Positions 54,099 through 64,000 of a DNA stretch of 64,000 bases are shown one piece after another. Within the stretch, counting starts at the first letter, position 1. Each line of letters opens with the position of its first letter. The notes under the pieces were generated by a model. It had not been told where the DNA came from and ran no database searches. It saw only the letters and a list, made by a program, of their open reading frames with translations. The translations under genes were made by a program, and so were the position numbers. The stretch spans positions 1,523,001 to 1,587,000 of the forward strand of contig CM077831.1 of NCBI GenBank assembly GCA_039720395.1, written 5' to 3'. The DNA is from Liquidambar formosana (Eukaryota; Streptophyta; Magnoliopsida; Saxifragales; Altingiaceae).

Positions 54099-56020
54099 GG
54101 TGGAGACATATGGAATATGCCCAACCACGGGCTCGCAAGATAATAAAGAAGGCGGGTTTTGGGCCCTTCCTAGATGCTCTATGGAATGAGCAATGGGATA
54201 GGCAAGCATTGTTTGCCTTGACAGAGCTATGGTGGGATACCACCAACACTTTCCATTTTAGCTTTGGGGAGATGACCATGACCCCTAAGGATTTCACCAT
54301 GATAACAGGGTTGAGCTTAAAAGGCAAGCACTTGGAATACTATGAACATGCCAACATGGATCAAAACTACATAGTAGCTCTACTCAAGGTGGAAGCGGAG
54401 TTGAGCCCAAAAGGTGTGCGCCGTACTTGGCTCTACAACACCTTTGCCATTGTGGAAGAGAGTGATGGGACGGATCCCCAATACATTGTGAGAGCTTTCT
54501 TGCTCTACATGATTTTATGTACCTTCTTTGCGGGCACCAATGACATGGCTCGATTAGAGTTGCTAGCCAACATGGAAGATGTGAACAAAATTGGGAGATA
54601 CAATTGGGGTGGGGCTGCTTTTACAACCATGTATCGCTCCATGACTGACATGTCCCGAGGAGTTGCAAAGAACTTTGGGGGACTTCCTTTCGTTTGGGAG
54701 GTAACAAAGAACATTCAATTCTCTATTATTTCCCGAAACTTAACACATACATGATTTCTTCTATTTCTTTGATTTTCCACAGATATGGTACTACGAGTAC
54801 CTGAACATGTGCCGCCCAACTCTTGCTAGTGATGCCATGTCATGGCCCATCCTCCAGAATTACACTCCATCTTGCTTGGCTACAAGAGCCTCTAACCGAC
54901 ATGATTATGCCCATGCAAGGGCATATCTTGCCAGCTTGACTACTGATATGGTAGAATCTTTCTTTTTCTTTTTATCTTTTTTATCTTTTTTCCCATTTCT
55001 CATTTTAAGCTCAACAGGTGGAATGGGATCCATGGAGGCTATGGGAGCATAGGCTACCCGAGAAGTACTCTTCTTGTTTGGAGTTGACAAGCAAAAGGGT
55101 CCTCTTTGAAGGCCCCACAGGTAGATGCTGGTATCTTGGGGAGCGAGTCCTGAGACAAGTCCACGGAAACATGAATGCAGCTGTGACACCTTTCATGCCA
55201 CCAAAGGACATGAGGCATACTAGCCACCTAGTGGGGGATGAACTAGAAGAGGCTCTGAGGGGTTGGGATGCTGAGGGATTCACCTCCCCTCGCATAGAAT
55301 ATACTGCCTTTTGTCGACAATATCTGATGAATCCTAGGGTCACTGGCCTCCCACCTCAAGGGGCGAGCTCCCCAAACTCTCTTAAATTCTTTTTAAGATC
55401 ATAAGAAAGACTTTACTTGACAAGCATTTGAATTTCAGGGCCGACGGGCAAGGGGACACAGCTCCACAGTTGGATCCGCTACTGGGATGACTTGCAATTA
55501 CGAAGGTGAAGACCTTGAAGGAAATCAACCTCCACCCCTCCCACAACTAAATTGGTATGTGAACTTGTGCAGTGGGACGAAATTTGTGAAGACTAACATT
55601 ACCCATCCACCATTCGATGAATATCCCAAGATCGATCCATATTATGAGAATGTGAGTTCTAAACTCTTACCTTCTTGAAATTGGATTCTTTCATTATTAT
55701 TAACCATGTTCATACTCTCCTAGGTTCCACGGGAGTACGCCCAGGAATGCATTGAACTCAATGAAGGGTTGAGGAGGGATCTTGTGCGAATGAGTTTAGA
55801 GAACTCAGTTCTGGAAGCACGCTTGAATCCCCAAGTAAGTAATCATCTTTATCAACTTTCAACTAGGATTGGCACCATTACCCTACTAACTCATTATCTT
55901 TCTTTGCAACAGGCATCATCATCTCGTCCACCACAGGATATGCCCCCTCCTAGAGCACCTCGTTCAGGGCATGATGGAGCTGGGCCAAGTCGAAAGAGAA
56001 GGCCCACGGGAAATCATTGA
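54094..56020 (+). pseudogene. PMD1 of Element 4, 3' part (rest of exon 2 to exon 7)
   Basis: Exons continue at 54099-54700, 54783-54950, 55018-55362, 55439-55651, 55724-55834 and 55913-56020, matching Element 1 exon lengths exactly. The intron 4 donor reads GCGAGC instead of GTGAGC (a GC-AG intron). The end of exon 6 reads CAA where Element 1 has a stop. No stop or frameshift is seen in these exons, so the gene was probably intact until Element 3 split it. The PMD motifs GEMTMTPKDF and TGLSLKG and the basic tail SRKRRP are kept. Confidence 0.8.
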
Positions 56021-56271
56021 GTTTCACTCACCTCTTGTTAGGAATGTTTGGAACTTATTATCTTCTTGTCATGTACTAATTAGGAATTTCAATTCCCAAC
56101 CTTGAACTCCTATCATGGATACTTGATGAATCTATGTTGAACTTTATTGTAATGATATGATCTTGTATTGTGTGAAAAATGGGCTTAAATCAAGCACATA
56201 AGAGTTAAAACATCACAAAAGGGCCAAACAAAGGCATAGTAGGGCAAAACTGGACAAAACAAGACGGCGGC
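56021..56271 (+). other. Spacer between PMD1 and PMD2 promoter (Element 4)
   Basis: Counterpart of 4961-5213; AT-rich, no gene. Confidence 0.5.
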
Positions 56272-56351
56272 CTTGGGTGACCACCTGGGGCTGGGCGGCT
56301 AGCCGCCTAGGCCCAGGCGGCTAGCCACCCAGGCCTGGGTGGTCACCCGAG
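56272..56351. repeat. 80-bp GC-rich palindrome upstream of PMD2 (Element 4)
   Basis: Matches 5214-5293 at 77 of 80 positions. All three differences are C-to-T or G-to-A, as expected from deamination of methylated cytosine. Confidence 0.88.
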
Positions 56352-56439
56352 ACCGAAGCGGAGTTTCACTTGTTTTTTAGGAAATTTCCTATTTTGACGG
56401 AATCTCTCCTTCCAAAACACGAATTTCTGAATTTTTTCC

Positions 56440-56447
56440 TATAAAAG
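56440..56447 (+). promoter_or_regulatory. TATA box of PMD2 (Element 4)
   Basis: TATAAAAG, 56 bp before the ATG at 56496, the same spacing as in Element 1. Confidence 0.7.
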
Positions 56448-56495
56448 CACATCTAAGGGGTCTCAAACCCTACTTACATTCATTGAGAGCAAGTT

Positions 56496-57786
56496 ATGGA
56501 AGCCCTAGACAAGTTCTTAAGTGATTTTCTGAAGGTTATGAGTGCAGAGGCAAGGGAGGAGTTCAAGCGCTACTGCTTGGATCCATTATTCTCTTTGATG
56601 CATGTGAAGCTTGAAACCACACTTCTTACTGCTGCTACATACTTTTGGGATCCCCAACTTCATGTATTCCAGTTTCAACTACGAAGAGCTATGCCCCACA
56701 ATGGAGGAATTCTGCGCTTTGTATGGAGTTTCACCTGTAGGACCTTTCATCCTCCCTACTCCACGCTCAAGTTACCTGATTTCCTTCTCCTAACTTCCTT
56801 GGGATTTCTCAACAAGAGGTCTCCATATTGCTGAAGGATCACATGGTGAATCTCATAGGAAATAGCAACTTCCTTTTTGGCTCATGATAGCAAAGGTACC
56901 TTGAATTTCAACCTTACTACTCAACATACTCTTGCTTTTTGCTTGATTGGTCGCTTCCTTATCTCTACAGGGACTCTCTATGTCCCTATTCAAATATGTG
57001 AACTGATTCCTTTTCTTCTTGAACATAACAACCCGATTCCCATGGTGTTAGCTGAAACCCTCAATAGCTTAGACAAAGTTCATGATAACCCACAAGCCCT
57101 ACTAGGAGGGAGCCCCATTCTACTGCAGATGTGGCTTCTTGAAAGGCTTAACTTCTTATCTCCTACCGCCATTAATCCATACAAACCTCAACATTATTGT
57201 TGCCGTCGAGTTGAACTCCCTGATCAATTTTCTTTGAGGGAATGGTTAGGCTACTTTCAAATCACTCTCATGGCGAAACATTAAGTGGTTTGTCTTCATA
57301 TGGGGATGCAAGGAACAAATTCTTCTCCGAACGTCTGGGTGTGCTATGGTCAAGCTCATAGGGTTGAGATCAACTTCATTCTATTGGACCTCAAGAATCC
57401 TTCGTCAGATGGGTGCCATGCAAACCATACCTACTTCTATAGTATTTGATCATTCTGTTGAACCTGTGGGCCCCACAATGGTTAAGTGGGCCAAGACTAG
57501 ATGGACTGACCAGCTGAAACTGACTCGAGTTGAAAATACTGATGGGCCTTATGTCATGAGCCCTGAATACAAGACATGGTTGAAGACTAGCTTGGGTGAA
57601 AGAGAAACCATACGCAGGGAAAGGATTTATGACCTTATCAAGGACACAAGGCTTGGATTTTGTAGGGAAGACATTCTGGAAGCAGTGGAAGCAGCACATG
57701 CTCATGACTTGCGAAAGAAGCGAAGACTTGAAAGAAATGAGAAGAAAGCAACCCAAGAGACTATGAAGAAAATCAAAAGGACTTGA
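56496..57786 (+). pseudogene. PMD2 of Element 4, frameshifted
   Basis: Homologous throughout to the intact 428-codon PMD2 at 5438-6724. An inserted base near 56670 (TTCCAGTTTC against TTCCGTTTC) shifts the frame. Further indels lie near 56790-56870 and 57260. The intact parts are 56877-57284 and 57346-57786, including the basic C-terminus (RKKRRLER). The polyadenylation hexamer is also changed. Not functional as read. Confidence 0.85.
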
Positions 57787-57923
57787 AGAATTTAGAAATA
57801 GGATATCTATGGCATGTCAATAGTTCTTTATTTAACACCAGTAAATTGCTATGTCAATCAATTAGTTCTAAATGAATTGCCAATAATAATTTAATTTTGA
57901 GATTTGTTGTTGTGGTGTTGTTT

Positions 57924-58150
57924 GGACCGCACCCAAGGTAACTTTATGGGTTGCCTACGTATCCCCATCCTTTTTTCTTTTTTTCTCTCTTTTTTCTTTT
58001 TTTTCTTTTTTTTCTTTTTTCTCTTTTTTTTCTTTTTTCTTTTTTTTTTCTTTGTTTCTTTTTTCTTTAGGAATGGGGAATCAGGTCCTCGTAGTTCAAA
58101 TGCCTTAACTTTTGCTTAGGCCGCCCTTATGGGTTTTCAACCTAGCAGGC
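57924..58150 (-). repeat. Conserved pyrimidine-tract block (Element 4)
   Basis: As 6862-7061, with a longer and more irregular T/C tract (about 57970-58068). Confidence 0.65.
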
Positions 58151-61100
58151 CTTACACATGATACTTCTTCAATTAATCCAAGTTGGTAGGACGAGCGAAC
58201 TCAATCCCATCCAAATCCATGAAGCGAACAGCCCCTGCTGGCAATATCTCTTTAATGACATACGGGCCACCCCAACTAGGCTTGAACTTTCCTCGTGGAT
58301 CAAAAATTGGAGCTCTGATTTCTTTCAACACCAAATCTTCTTTCTTCAAACCTCGGTCTTTGACATGCTTGTTGAATGCTCTTGCAACCCTTTGCTGATA
58401 TCCCTGCACATGATACAAGGCCCTCAATCGCCTTTCATCGAGTAATGCCAACTCATCATAACGGTTCTTAACCCACTCTACTTCTGCTATCTGACTCTCC
58501 ATGGCAACCCGTAATGACGGTACCTCCAACTCAATAGGCAAAACAACCTCCATCCCGTACGCCAAAGAATAAGGGGTAGCCCCTGTTGACGATCTTACGG
58601 ATGTTCTATAGCCCCACAAGGCTAAGGGTAACTTCTCATGCCAATCAGTGTAAGTGTCAGCTATTTTCTGTAGTATCTTCTTAACATTCTTGTTGGCGGC
58701 CTCCACTGCTCCATTAGTCTGCGGGTGATAAGGGGAGGATAGATGGTGTACTATATTGTATTTCTGCAAAAGCTCCTTGGTTTCTTTCTAAAAGTGCTGA
58801 CCATTGTCTGAAATAATCTCATGGGGTACCCTATACCTGTAGATGATGTTGAGCTGTATGAACTATGCTACCTTCTTAGCATTCAGGGTCTTGAAAGAAG
58901 CTGCTTCTACCCACTTAGTGAAGTAATTAATAGCTACCAAGATGTATTCATGCCCATTGGAGGCTTTCGGCTTAATATGCCCAATTATATCTATTCCCCA
59001 CACTGCAAAAGGCCATGGCGACGACATGCTTGTCAAAGGCATGGAAGGCAAGTGTTGTCCATTAGCAAAGACCTGACACTTGTGACACTTTTTGACATGT
59101 GCATAGCAATCTCTCTCCATTGTAGACCAATAGTAACCCAACCTCATAATTTTCTTGGCTAGCATATAACCATTCATGTGCAGTGCTCCAACTCCTTCAT
59201 GGATTTCACTAACAAGACGTTCGGCTTCTTCCTCGGTGACACACAACAGATGGACCCCATCGTATGACCTCCGGTATAGCTTTCCTCCACACAAAACATA
59301 GTGACTTGCTAGCCTCCTTAGTGTTCTCCTATCAACGCGGGATGCTCCTTCCGGATACTCCCTTTCTTCGATGAACTTCATGATGTCATGGTACCAAGGA
59401 TGGCCATCCTTTACTTCTCCTTCTCGAATAGAGCAGCAGTACACAGGTCTTTCTCTGCATTCTATCACCAACGGTTTTACATTCCCACCATCCGGGATTT
59501 CCACCATAGAAGCTAAGAGTTGCCAAAGCATCAGGGAACTGATTCTTATTTCTCGACAAGTAATTAAACTCTATTTCCACAAATTCCTTAGTCAAGGCTT
59601 CTAAGTAAGCATGATACGGCAGCAGCTTCTCATCACGAGTCTTCCACTCTCCCTTTATCTGGCAGATAATCAGTGCTGAATCTCCGAAAACCTCCAACTC
59701 TTTGATCCCCAACTCTAGTGCGGCTTCCAACGCAAGGATGCAGGCTTCATACTCAGCGATATTGTTGGTTGCTTCAAACCCTAACTTAACTGCCAAGGGT
59801 GTGAATGCTTCTTCAGGTGAGACCAGTAGAACTCCTATCCCATACCCTCTCTTGTTTGCAGCTCCATCGAAGTATACTTTCCAAATCTTCTTTCCGATTT
59901 CCAAGACATCCTCATCGGGGAATTGATCATTGAATTGTTCTGATGACGCCACAGGGCAGCTAGCCAAATAATCTGCAATGATACTTCCTTTCACTGACTT
60001 CTGTGTTACATACTTTATGTCGAATTCATTAAGGAGAATCAACCAACGAGCAGTTCTGTTGGATAAAACCGACCTTTCTATCAAGTACTTCAATGGATCC
60101 ATACGGCTTATCAAGAAAACTTTATACGACATCATGTAGTGACAGAGTTTCTAAGTTACCCACACCAAAGCCACACAAGCCTTCTCTATGGCATTGTACT
60201 TCACCTCATAGTCCGTCATCTTCTTGCTTAGGTAATAAATGGCATTCTCCTTTTTGACCCCTCAAGGTACTGAGCTAGCATAGCTCCCGTCGCGGTTTCA
60301 GTGACCGTCAAGTATAACAATAACGGCTCACTTTGTCGTGGAGGAACTAGAATTGGTGGATTACTCAAATACCTTTTGATAGTCTCAAAAGCTTCTTGAC
60401 ATTCTTCATTCCATACCTTTGGCACACCCTTCTTAAGCAACTTGAAAATCGGCTCACACACCATAGTTAAATTAGCGATGAACCTGCTTATATACTGAAT
60501 TTTCCCCAAAAATCCTCGAATCTGCTTTTCTGTGCTAGGTGGCTCCATCTCCACAATAGCCTTGATTTTTCCTCGATCAACCTCAATTCCTCTCTGAGTA
60601 ATCATGAACCCTAATAACTTGCCCGCAGTGACACCAAAGGTGCAGTTCTCAGGATTCAATCGCAGGTTATACTTCTTTGCCCGCTCTAGGAACCTTTCCA
60701 GTGCCATGAAGTGTCCTTCTCGGTCCACGGACTTCACAATCATGTCGTCCACATACACTTCCACCTCCTTATGGATCATGTCATGCAGCAATGTTGTAGT
60801 AGCTCTCTGATAGGTAGCCCCGGTATTTCTCAAACCGAACGGCATCACTTTATAGCAATACGTTCCCCACTGTGTGATAAAGGCTGTTTTCTCCATATCT
60901 TGTGGCGCCATCTTTATCTGATTGTATCTAGAAAACCCATCCATGAAAGAGAGGAGCGCATGTCCTACAGTACTATCTACCAGCACATCGATATGTGGCA
61001 AAGGAAAATCATCCTTAGGACTTGCTTGCATTAAGATCTCGAAAATCCACACACATCCTTACTTTTCCATCCTTTTTAGGTACGAGCACTATATTAGATA

Positions 61101-61510
61101 ACCATTCTGGGTACTCCACAACCTGTAGGAACCCTGCGTCGAGTTGCTTGGTTACTTCTTCCTTTACCTTCAATGCCCATTCAGGTTTTAACCTTCTCAA
61201 TTTTTGCTTTACTAGCTTTTTAAGGGGATTAGTAGGGATGAAATGCTGCACAATGTCTGGATCTATGCCGGGCATGTCTTCATAAGACCACGCAAAGGCT
61301 GTTATGTTGGCCTTTAAGAGGGCTATCAGCTTTTCTTTTTCAAGTGGTGAGAGGGTTATCCCAATTTTAATTATCTTTGGCAATTCATTTGTCCCTAAGT
61401 TGAGTGATTCCAATTCATCCATGTTAGGTTCGGTGACACCCCTTTTCCTTCGCTCGACGAGCTCCGGGGGACGTCATTCCTAGGATCTATATCCATGCCA
61501 TAAATATCCA
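58151..61510 (-). pseudogene. pol: pol of Element 4, broken
   Basis: Homologous to Element 1 pol. It is split by frameshifts or stops near 61020-61050 (RT N-terminus), 60230 (after EGSK), 60140, 59500-59530 (second RNase H end), 58790-58860 (integrase core) and 58170 (early stop after NLD). RT keeps YVDD. The second RNase H reads NQFPDALA for NQFADALA. The large number of breaks rules out a functional enzyme. Confidence 0.9.
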
Positions 61511-61734
61511 TAGAAGAGAGAAGGAAACACTGCAAGCAAACAATGTATAAAAGAAACACACTTCATTAAAGGAACTAACAAAAAGACACAAACTTGAAGA
61601 CAAAAAAGGAAACAAAATTTGGTGCCACGACTATGAAACGACTCCTAACTCCACAAAGTGGGATAGGCAGGACACACTTTATTGAAAGCAGGAAAGACTC
61701 TAACTAAGGAGCCTACAAGCTACTATCAGGCAGG

Positions 61735-64000
61735 TTATGATCTTCCTCTTCTAGAATCTCTGCAATGGCTCCATCTTCTAGGTGCTAATTGTGAAGCGGC
61801 ATGGTTGCATGGTGAATTGACGAATCTTGGCAATCTTCTGCTGCTGACTCCCCTAAAGTAAGAACCATATCTTGGAATATGGTGACCATAGCCTCGGTAT
61901 CCACATGCTCTACCCAGTCTTCTTTCTTCTTTCCCATAGAATTGTACCAACTTGTCAAGCTCTGAGGATTCGGCCCCTCTGTAAAGTACTTGTCACAAAA
62001 ATCTCTATCTGCCAAAGCCAGATCGGAACTTGGGTAAAAAGTGCAATAGTGTGATGGTTCTTCCTTTTCGAACTCTTGTACGCCTTCAAACCCCATAGTA
62101 AGGACCATGTCTTGAAACAAAGTGACCATGGTTTCAGAATCCACGTGCTCCACCCAATCTTCTTCTTTCTTCTCCCAATAGCTATCATTGATGGCTTCAT
62201 CATCCACCATCTCACCGGTGATTGGATACCACTCGGTAAAGAAAATCTCGAACCCCGGGATTCTGATCTTGGTTGTTGGATTGGTCATAGGCTCTGGGAA
62301 CCCACAGTACAGGAAGTCATCCCCCTCCTTGATAAAATAGCCATTCAGAGTCGGCCTGTATGGTGAAATCTTAAAATCTGGCACCCTTCCTTCAGCTCTA
62401 GCTTTTCCCTTTTCCTTATTCCTCCTTGTCATTTCTGCATAGTCATTCTTGGTGGGCTCATATCCTAACCCAAAAGTATAGGAAACCACACGGCTTTGAA
62501 TAGAATGGGGAAGTCCTTGTTGGTGACGCCCTAGCCCCATACCTGGGAAGAAATTCATTTTCCGCATTATCTCACCAACATGTAAATTACCATGGGAGCA
62601 ATAGTCAAGGGGTATCAACTCTTCCTTTTCCAGCTCCTTTTCTATGCATTGCACATACTCAAACCCCGACAAGGGTATCTCAACTGACTCTGGTTTTATT
62701 TCACATATGGGTACTCCCGCCATTTTCAAATCATAGTCCCCTTGAAGCGTGACAATGGCTCCTTCATGAGGGAACTTTACTTTTTGGTGCAATGATGATG
62801 GTACAGCCCCAGCAGGATGAATCCAAGGCCTTCCCAATAACAAATTAAAACAAGACGGTACATCCAAAACCTGAAACTCCACTCTGAACTCCGTGGGTCC
62901 CATGATTAGAGGTAAAGTGATCACCCCAATTACTTCTCTACGAGTGTTATCATACGCCTTCACTGTCTGTCCAGATGGAGTGAAACCAGTGGGCCCCAAG
63001 CCCAAAACAGTTGCAGTTCTCAAGGGACATACATTCAGCGCGGAACCATTATCAATCAAGACTGTGGGAACCCTCTTCCCTATGGTGTCAACGGTTATAT
63101 GCAAGGCTTGGGAGTGGCTTGGCCCACTTTTAGGTAAGTCATCCTCTGTGAACACTATAGTGGAATTCTTCGGAGTAGGGTTTACTAGATTCATCAAACC
63201 CTCAGGAGACAAATCAACCGGAACCTATATCTGATTTAACAACTTCAGCACTGTCTAGTCTGTGTTTGTGAGAGGCCATAAGCAAGCCCCATATGGTGAT
63301 ATTGGCATTGGTCTTCTTCAATTGTTTGAGTACTTCATCCTCTTCTTCTTGCACATCAATGCGCTTATCTAACTCACCCAGTGGATTATCAGATTCCAAG
63401 TGCGGAGGTTTGAAATGGCGGCCCCCTCTTGTCATGTGGTCTACTTCTTCATCACTAGCCCATATGTCATCAATTTCATTTGTGTCACCCATTAGGTCAT
63501 CCTATTCAATCATATCAATGTCCTCCATCTGCACCTCTTCGGGTATATCATCCCAACCTGTAGGAATTATGGGCTCACTTGGCAATGGATCAGGATAAAG
63601 CATATAGTAATCAAATTTCCTCGAAGGTTCTCCTAATAGCCCCACTTGAGGGTCTCCTGCTTCATACCTTTCTTTCAACTGCTGTTGGATAGACTTCTTT
63701 GGCAATTGTAGGGTCTTTTGATCAATGAGGTCTTGGACGATCTTTCTCAACATAGCACACTCCTCAGTGTCATGGCCGGGTATACCATGGTATTGGCAAT
63801 ATTGATGGGGTGTTTGGGGTCTTGGCTTTGGAGGGTGAGGTATGATAAGGCCTTGGTTACAGCATTGGTAAAAGGCTTGGGTCAAGGACACGAGTAATGG
63901 GTGTATTGTCTTATGGGTAGGCATGGTCGAGATGGGTCGGCTTCAATGGCATTTATGGAGTTGGATGAATTATGAGAGGGAAGTGGATTTTGGGTGACAT
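61735..64000 (-). pseudogene. gag-pro: gag-pro of Element 4, broken and cut by window end
   Basis: Matches Element 1 gag-pro from its C-terminus to about residue 440. Breaks include a Trp-to-stop near 61785, a frameshift near 63213-63250 and a Trp-to-stop at about 63500 (MIE-stop where Element 1 has MIEWDD). Both Trp changes are TGG to TAG. The protease LIDNGSALN and the GMGLGR segment remain. The N-terminal Gag part lies beyond the window. Confidence 0.88.

Larger units (their letters stand above)
38412..64000 (-). mobile_element. Element 4: older, broken Tat/Ogre-like element, interrupted by Element 3 and open at both ends
   Basis: Segments 38412-40847 and 54094-64000 align with Element 1 from its 80-bp repeats through PMD1, PMD2, pol and gag-pro (64000 corresponds to about 12904). 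Its 3' LTR is cut off by the copia insertion and its 5' LTR lies beyond the window. Frameshifts and Trp-to-stop changes disable gag-pro and pol. It represents an earlier insertion of the same family. Confidence 0.88.

Overview
The window is repeat-dense nuclear DNA from a flowering plant, probably a eudicot; the species cannot be told from the sequence. Nearly all of it is nested LTR retrotransposons. No tRNA or rRNA gene and no ordinary host gene outside the elements is visible. Four elements belong to the Tat/Ogre side of Ty3/gypsy, and all four run on the minus strand. The evidence is long LTRs (about 3.0 to 3.3 kb, TG...CA ends), a primer site matching a tRNA 3' end TCCCCAGCGGAGTCGCCA, gag-pro and RT-RNaseH-RNaseH-integrase reading frames, and a duplicated RNase H. 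A fifth element is a decayed plus-strand Ty1/copia element resembling the Angela/BARE group.

Layout: Element 1 (before 1 to 18204) is an autonomous Tat element with open gag-pro (14223-10618) and pol (10581-7063) frames. Between pol and its 3' LTR it carries a plus-strand (antisense) cassette: PMD1, a seven-exon plant-mobile-domain gene (2299-4960), and PMD2, a single-exon gene (5438-6724). The copia relic occupies 18205-25033 and 37797-38411. Its 3' LTR is interrupted by Element 2 (25034-37791, target duplication CACAC). Element 4 is an older, broken copy of the Element 1 family. It resumes at 38412, is interrupted by Element 3 (40848-54093, target duplication CTCGT/CTCAT) inside PMD1 exon 2, and continues from 54094 past the window end. 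Elements 2 and 3 encode only a 428-residue Gag and look like TR-GAG-type non-autonomous partners of the Element 1 family, sharing its LTR ends, primer site, leader and Gag.

Inferred order: Element 4 first, then copia into its 3' repeat region. Element 2 entered the copia LTR, Element 1 probably entered the copia leader, and Element 3 entered PMD1 of Element 4. LTR pairs of Elements 2 and 3 differ at only about ten sites each by eye, so they are young. Element 1 should supply reverse transcriptase and integrase; Elements 2 and 3 have only Gag and would have to be mobilised in trans.

Three structures stand out. (1) Arrays of short hairpins have a nearly constant loop but changing, still complementary stems; they fill the 3' regions of all four Tat elements, and a related form occurs in the copia leader. 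(2) A GC-rich palindrome of about 80 bp is 79/80 identical between the LTR U3 and the region just upstream of the PMD2 TATA box, with diverged relatives upstream of PMD1. (3) The antisense PMD cassette has retained six phase-0 introns and its own promoter signals. All identities are by-eye readings without alignment software.
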